The translations under genes were made by a program, and so were the position numbers. Under the pieces are notes generated by a model that worked only from the letters and a program-made list of their open reading frames with translations, was not told the origin of the DNA and made no database searches. Positions 58,762-64,000 of a DNA stretch of 64,000 bases are shown in pieces (the first letter of the stretch is position 1; every line of letters starts with the position of its first letter). Origin of the DNA: Peribolospora baueri (Eukaryota; Basidiomycota; Peribolosporomycetes; Peribolosporales; Peribolosporaceae); NCBI GenBank assembly GCA_029717555.1, contig JAMDHS010000011.1, positions 186,001-250,000 of the forward strand, given 5' to 3'.

Positions 58762-61700
58762 TCAAAAGTCGCGCGACGGAGTAGACACATGTCCGCCCCG
58801 GGTGACGCCGTCGAGAAGGCGGTCGATCTGCCTCTCCACCGCCACATTCCGCTGCACCTCCCACTCCGTCGAGCTCGCCTCGCTTCGCACGCTCACCCGG
58901 TTGGCTCCGTTCTCCCCGTCCGCCCCCGCCCGGTGCCGAGGAAGGAGGTTGAAGTGAGCATGGTCGACGCCCCGACTCAGGTCTTCGATCAGCTCGGCCA
59001 GCCGCTGGTCCGTGGTGTAGATCACCTCGTCAGCTTGCGCCAAAGCCGGCTGCTGTCGGTCGTTACCGTTCACCGACAGTCGATGGCCGGCGGCGGACGA
59101 CGACGACGACGAGGACGAAGGAAAAAAGGCCGGCTGTCGAGGGCTGCTCGCCACGCTGCTCCGATGATGCCCATGATGCGGCTGCCCGCTCAGACGCCGA
59201 CTGCGCGCCGAGTCAGCCACACTAAAATTGCTGCCCTGGCTGCCCTTGCGACTGTGCCTGCCGACAAACGAGAACGAGTCGTCGTCCTCGTAACCATTCC
59301 CACCCGACAGGCCCGCGACCACTTGCCAGACTACGCTCCCGTCCGCGTGCTCGGTGATCTCGATGTGCTGCTGTTGCTGCTGCTGCGCCGCCTTCGAGCC
59401 CTCCAAGCTCCAGCTCGCTGTCAGTCCCCGGCCGCCAGCGCTCACAGCGCCCAATCTCCTTGCGTCGAAACTGCCGCGCGAGTCAAAGCTCGTCCTCGGT
59501 AGCGGCGGCGGCAGCTCCTCGTCGTCGTCGTCGTCGCCGAGGTACATGTCGTACAAGCTGGCGCCGTACATACTCGGCGCCACGCTCGCCCTCGTCCCCG
59601 AAGACGGGAACCCGGGCGTGGACGGAGAGGATGGTGGCTTGCGGTGAGCCGTCGCCACGCTCAGGTGCTTCGGCCGCGACGGCTTAAAGTGCGACGAGGC
59701 GATGGAGAGACGAGCAGGCACTGGCGGTACCGGCTCGTCCGGCGGCACCTCCTTGGACGGATGGCGTCGGTGGCCAGGCGGCGTCGGCGGCCGGTCCTGA
59801 ACAGACCTTCGGCTCGCGACGGAGCCTCTCCGCGAATCTGGGGAGCCTGTCGCCGACGATGCCTTGGGCGTCGTCGGCGTCCGGTCGGCCGTCGACTTGC
59901 TCCGCCGCCGCTCCGACGTCGGTGAGCCGTGCGGAGGGTACAGGGACGTGGGCGAAGAGGGGAGATTCGGCGGAAGATTCGGATGGCCCTGAGCGAGGAT
60001 GATGGTACGACGGACGACGGTGTTCCTCGCCGCCGGATCGGCATTGTCCGCCTTCGAGGCGCGCCTCGGAGACGGAAGCACGATCGCCGGCTCTGCTTCC
60101 GCCGGCTCTGCTTCCGCCGCCTCTTCTTCCCACCGCTGAGCCACTTCTGCCGAAGAGATGAGGTCGGCGGGCATGCGCGACTTTCTTGTCGAAGCGTTTC
60201 GCCATAAGCCCGACGCGGCCTGTCCAAGGGACGACGAGATCGAGCTGGCCCGAGCGCCGTCGACCCGCGGCGTTAATGTCGGAGACGGACCAGGCGTGAC
60301 GTCCGACGGCAAGCGCGCGCCGCCGGGGGTAAGGGCCGTCACTGACGTCGACCGCGGGGGTAATTGTATCGATTCGCCCGCGACGGCAGCCACGTTGGCG
60401 AACCCCTGCCGCATCATCGCGTCCGAGTCGCGACTGTGAGCGGGTGGTGCCGAGGTGGGGAAAGGCTCCACAGCACCCGGACCGGGCGTGTCCAAGTCTT
60501 TCCTGCGACGAAGCTTGGAGACGAACCGACCGAGCGTCGCGGTGGCCGAAACCGGGGGGAGATCCTTTGCGAACGAGTCAGGCCGGACAGGAGACGGAGC
60601 GCGGTGCATGGGAATCCCAGGGCCATCCATGAGCGCGACCGGCGCAGACCTCGGTATCCTTGGATACTGATGCAAGTGAGGCGTCGACTTGGAAGGGCTG
60701 AGCATCTTGTGGTCCGACCCGACGCCAGAGACGTACGGCATGGCCGTGGCCGGCTCGCCGCGTCGGATGGGGTGGTTCGGATGACGAGCGACGACGGCTG
60801 CGGGGTGTTGAATAATGTCGGGGATGTGGTCCAACTTGGCCGACGAGGAGATGAGCTGCGGCGTCGAGATGTCCTTGGTCAGAGCTTTTTGCGATTTGGT
60901 CCGTCTTAATATGGACTTTCGACGCGGCCGCCTGGGCGGATCGAGCGGCAAGCCCCCGGGTGCCTTGAGCGCGGCGGTGGCCGCTGCCGCTTGAGCCTCA
61001 ATGTCTCGGAAGAGGGCAGGACTGTCGGAGGGCGTCTGCGTGCCCGCTTCGTCGCTGGTCGCGAACGTGCTCCGACCGGGGGACAAGCCGGGGGAGACGC
61101 CGGGAGATACACCTTGATGGGCCTCGAGAGAAGGGGAAAGGTCGAGGCCGGGCGGAGGCAAATAGGTCAGCGGGGCGGGGTGATGCCGTTCGCGATGCTG
61201 ATCAAAAGGCAAAGCGGGAGAAGGCGAAGCGCTCCTGCTGTTGTTCGACGCGGGCGGCGCCGGCGCGAAAAAGTCGGGCGGCAGAGGCGAGGGCGAGTGA
61301 AAGCTGGCGACGTTGGGAGAAGACCTGGAGAACGCGCCGGACGTCCCTCCCGGAGCGAGCATGCCGGAAGACGGCAACAGCGAAGGTGAAGGAGAACGAG
61401 CGCGCTCGCCAAAGTCCGCTCGGGACCCGGGCACGATAGGAGGCGGTGACAGCGGCCGGCGACCGGCGGTCGCCAGGCCGAGGGGAGCCGGAGACGCGGC
61501 CCTTTCTCTGAGAGAGTTTTTGCGGGAAGCCGGCACGAACGGCGGGAGGGTGACGGACGGGGCGTTGGGCGACGTTCGCCGCGTCATGTCGTTCCATCCG
61601 TCCACTTGGCCGCCATTGCTCTGCCGCTCGTTCGGCGCGGGTACCGTGCTCGTGTCGGCGGGCGTCTGGAGCGGAGACGCAAAGTCGTCGGCGAGCCTCT

Positions 61701-63865
61701 CCTGTTCTAGTTCCGCGGCACTCGTGTCAACGGCGTCCTGCTGCTGCTGCTGCTGCTGCTGCTGTTGTTGTTGTTGAGGTCGCGCTTCGGACGCCCGATC
61801 CGCCAAGGCCCTCGCCTTCTCCCTCGCCCTCTCCAACCGGTTCCCCACCGTCTGCCCGTGGACGCTACTGTCAGCCGAGCGGAGGCTGACGTTGCTAGGA
61901 CTATTGGAGAGCGTCGGCCCGTCGGCAAAGGCCCTCCTCTGACTGGCGGACCGAACGAGCTTTTGTTGGATGGCGGCGAGATCGGTGATGGTAATACCAG
62001 CCTGTTCGAGCGAATTGGCGGCAATCTCGGGCGGGACGACGCTGACGCGGTGCGGATCCGGTTTGCCAACGATCTCGAGATGGTCGCCCTGGTGGTACGA
62101 CAGGGCGTTGCCCACGACGCTCCCATCTCCGACCGATTGATGCCCGCCGCCTCCGCCTCCGCCGCCTGCCTCGACGCTCGCGACGGCGTGGCTTCGACTG
62201 ACCCTCTCCCAGACGTCTTCGCCGCTATCGTAGCCGCCTTGGCCGTCGTCCGAATCGCCCGTGACGCTCATACTCTTCACGCTCTCCGCGTCGGCGTTAG
62301 CGCGGCCGATGGGGAAAAGCCGAGGGGGAGGAGGAGACGCTTCCGTCGTCATCGTCGTCGTCGTGAAAGCCTGTCCATGGTCCTTGAACGTGTAGCCATG
62401 CTCGGCAGAGGCGCCGCTCTGCCGCGCGGGCGAGCTGTCGTGCAAGCTCGTGCCGGGACTGCCGTCGCCGGAGCGTGCGCTCAAGTCTGCTCCTCCGACG
62501 GAAAAGATGCCTTGCGAGCTTGCGCGCGACGCGGTGAGGGACTGCGTGGTCGTCGACGAGGTGTTGCGCGGCTGAGCGCCAGGGTCGACGAAATCTGCGA
62601 GCACATCGAAGCCGGTCGGGGCGGAGGGGGGAGAAGAAGGTGTGGCGGCCAAGTACTCCATCGACTCGCCGCGCCGCAGCTGCGGTTGTGATGCAGCGGT
62701 CGACGTGGACGACTCGGGACGACGGTCGATGGCGACAGTGGAAGAATCGCGGCTGGAGGGACGGAATCCGTAAGCGTGCGAGTCCCTGCTGGGGCTTCTG
62801 GAATGGGGAAAGTACCGGTGCTGACTCCTTGCAGAGATGCTGGCGGCCGAAATGATGGAACTCTCCCGCGATGAACGACGGGTCCGGTTCTGCTCCGGAC
62901 GACCGCCGCCGGGAACAAGGGTACGGGCGGGGACGGGGACGGGGATGGGGGCGGGGACGCCGGAGGCAGACGCGAGCGAGCTCGTCCGCGAATGAGCGCC
63001 TCCCTTTTGAGAAACCGAAGCCGCGGAGCTGGAGCGGGAACGCGAGAGGCCGAGCCGGTGACCCGAAGACGAAGAAGCGACCGAGTTCATCCTGGAAAGA
63101 GAGCCAGCGTGTTGTTCACCCACGGAAACAGCACCAGACCCCGAGCTGGCGCTCGGTCGCCGGGACCCGCCGTGATGGGACAACCCGGCGGCTTGAACGA
63201 CGGACCCGGCACTAGGGCTGTGGGCGAGCTTCATCCTGCCGTTCGCATGATCGACCTGTGCGACGGGTTGTTTGAAACCGGTGCCACCCCCAGGGCTCGA
63301 CACTGCGACGCCGGGAGAGAGTGGCGATTGGGATTGGCCGCTCGCCAATGGCGACTGCGTTAGCGGCAGGCCTTGGGTGGTGATGAACGGGATGCCCTTG
63401 GATGCGCCACCGCCGACGCGTCGAGCGCCATCGCCGCCGCCGCCACCACCACCACCAGAGCCGCCTGAGACGACAGACAAGAGAGCGGAGGAGGAGGCGG
63501 AGGAAGACCGTCGCCTCGGGAACACTCCTGGAATGCCAGTTTCTTGAGTCGAGGCCGATACGGGTTCGGCGGCAATGACGGACGGGACCGACGAAGCGGG
63601 CTTGGGATTTGCCGGCGGTTCGGCGCGATGGGGCATGGGAGGCACGCTGGGAAAGCTGAATTGGTGTACGCCGCCGCCGAGGCTGCCCAAGCTGCCGACG
63701 GTGGAGATGGGGCTGCCCGGGTCGTGGCTGTCGAGGGTGCTGTGGTCGTCTTCGAGCCGCGCCAGGTTCATGGTCGCTGCAAAGGCCGCGTCGGGCCGAG
63801 CCTTGGTGACGTTCGAGTGCTGTTGAGACGTCTCGTAGCGCAAAGACTCGTGGTTGGCAGCCGCG

Positions 63866-63897
<32 letters not shown>

Positions 63898-64000
63898 ATC
63901 CGGTGCGAACGACATGAGCTCGTGCACGGGGGGGGAGGACGCGGCCGAGTCGATCATCTTTACGCCCACTTCGGCTTCCCCCTCCCCTTCCCCTTCCCCT
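58762..64000 (-). CDS. Giant disordered protein, 5' end outside window
   Basis: Uninterrupted frame of more than 1730 codons ending at 58762. At the right edge it stays open: codons before the ATG at 63957 read (Gly-Glu)n then AEVGVK, so the true start probably lies beyond the window; 63957 (MIDSAASSPPVHEL) is the fallback. Most of the protein is Ser/Pro/Ala/Gly rich and disordered, with a (Gln-Ala)n run near the start and glutamine runs of 13 and 7. Basic clusters include RRPRRKSILRRTKSQKALTK, a possible nuclear or phosphorylation region. More ordered segments are near the C-terminus: HIEITEHADGSVVWQVVAGL, EVIYTTDQRLAELIEDLSRG and EWEVQRNVAVERQIDRLLDG. I recognise no named domain. Such proteins in fungi are often cell-polarity or cortical scaffolds, but nothing here proves that. 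It lacks introns, unlike most neighbours. Confidence 0.75.

Noticed and set aside
61765-62691. Plus-strand frame of 308 codons
   Set aside because: Antisense of the giant disordered protein frame, which is far longer and has ordered C-terminal motifs.

Overview
This window looks like nuclear DNA of a GC-rich, intron-rich fungus, most likely a basidiomycete and probably a red-yeast-type Pucciniomycotina species. The lineage call is inference. Nearly every gene is split by short GT-AG introns of about 60-170 bases that can be spliced by hand into family-conforming proteins. The gene set is fungal: a CreA/Mig1-type zinc finger, a full-size PDR ABC transporter, verprolin, Erv46, Pet191, a Mds3/Ral2-like kelch-BTB protein, and the ORF1 of a fungal (Tad1-like) LINE.

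Layout, left to right: 5' end of an acyl-CoA oxidase (1-776, -); RPAP1/Rba50-like RNA polymerase II factor (2229-6806, -); small secreted GPI-anchor-type protein (8618-9452, +); an island with a decayed LINE ORF1 that carries two fold-back inverted duplications (about 10147-12727, -); PDR-type ABC transporter (14221-19903, +); Erv46/ERGIC3 (20921-22896, -) divergent from the cytochrome oxidase assembly factor Pet191/COA5 (23266-23761, +); a 2-kb gap with no firm gene; verprolin/WIP (25759-27364, -); an unnamed membrane protein (27943-29286, -); a 22-exon glutamate decarboxylase (29765-33348, -); CreA/Mig1-type regulator (34418-37897, -) with a very long upstream region; ING-family PHD-finger protein (43224-45571, -) divergent from a Rho guanine-nucleotide exchange factor (46311-50992, +); a kelch-BTB regulator (52297-56209, -); and a giant disordered protein running off the right edge (58762->64000, -).

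These are mostly housekeeping and regulatory genes, not one pathway. Three genes (verprolin, RhoGEF, kelch-BTB) point to actin and polarity signalling. Others concern carbon regulation (CreA/Mig1), fatty-acid oxidation, GABA-shunt entry (glutamate decarboxylase), drug efflux and chromatin (ING). I found no convincing undescribed multi-gene system. The strongest unusual signals are the two GC-AG introns and tiny exons of the glutamate decarboxylase gene, the fold-back LINE remnant that keeps ORF1 but shows no reverse transcriptase, an in-frame presequence-like extension upstream of Erv46, and the 5.3-kb gene-poor region in front of the CreA/Mig1 gene. All splicing was done by eye; there is no transcript evidence.
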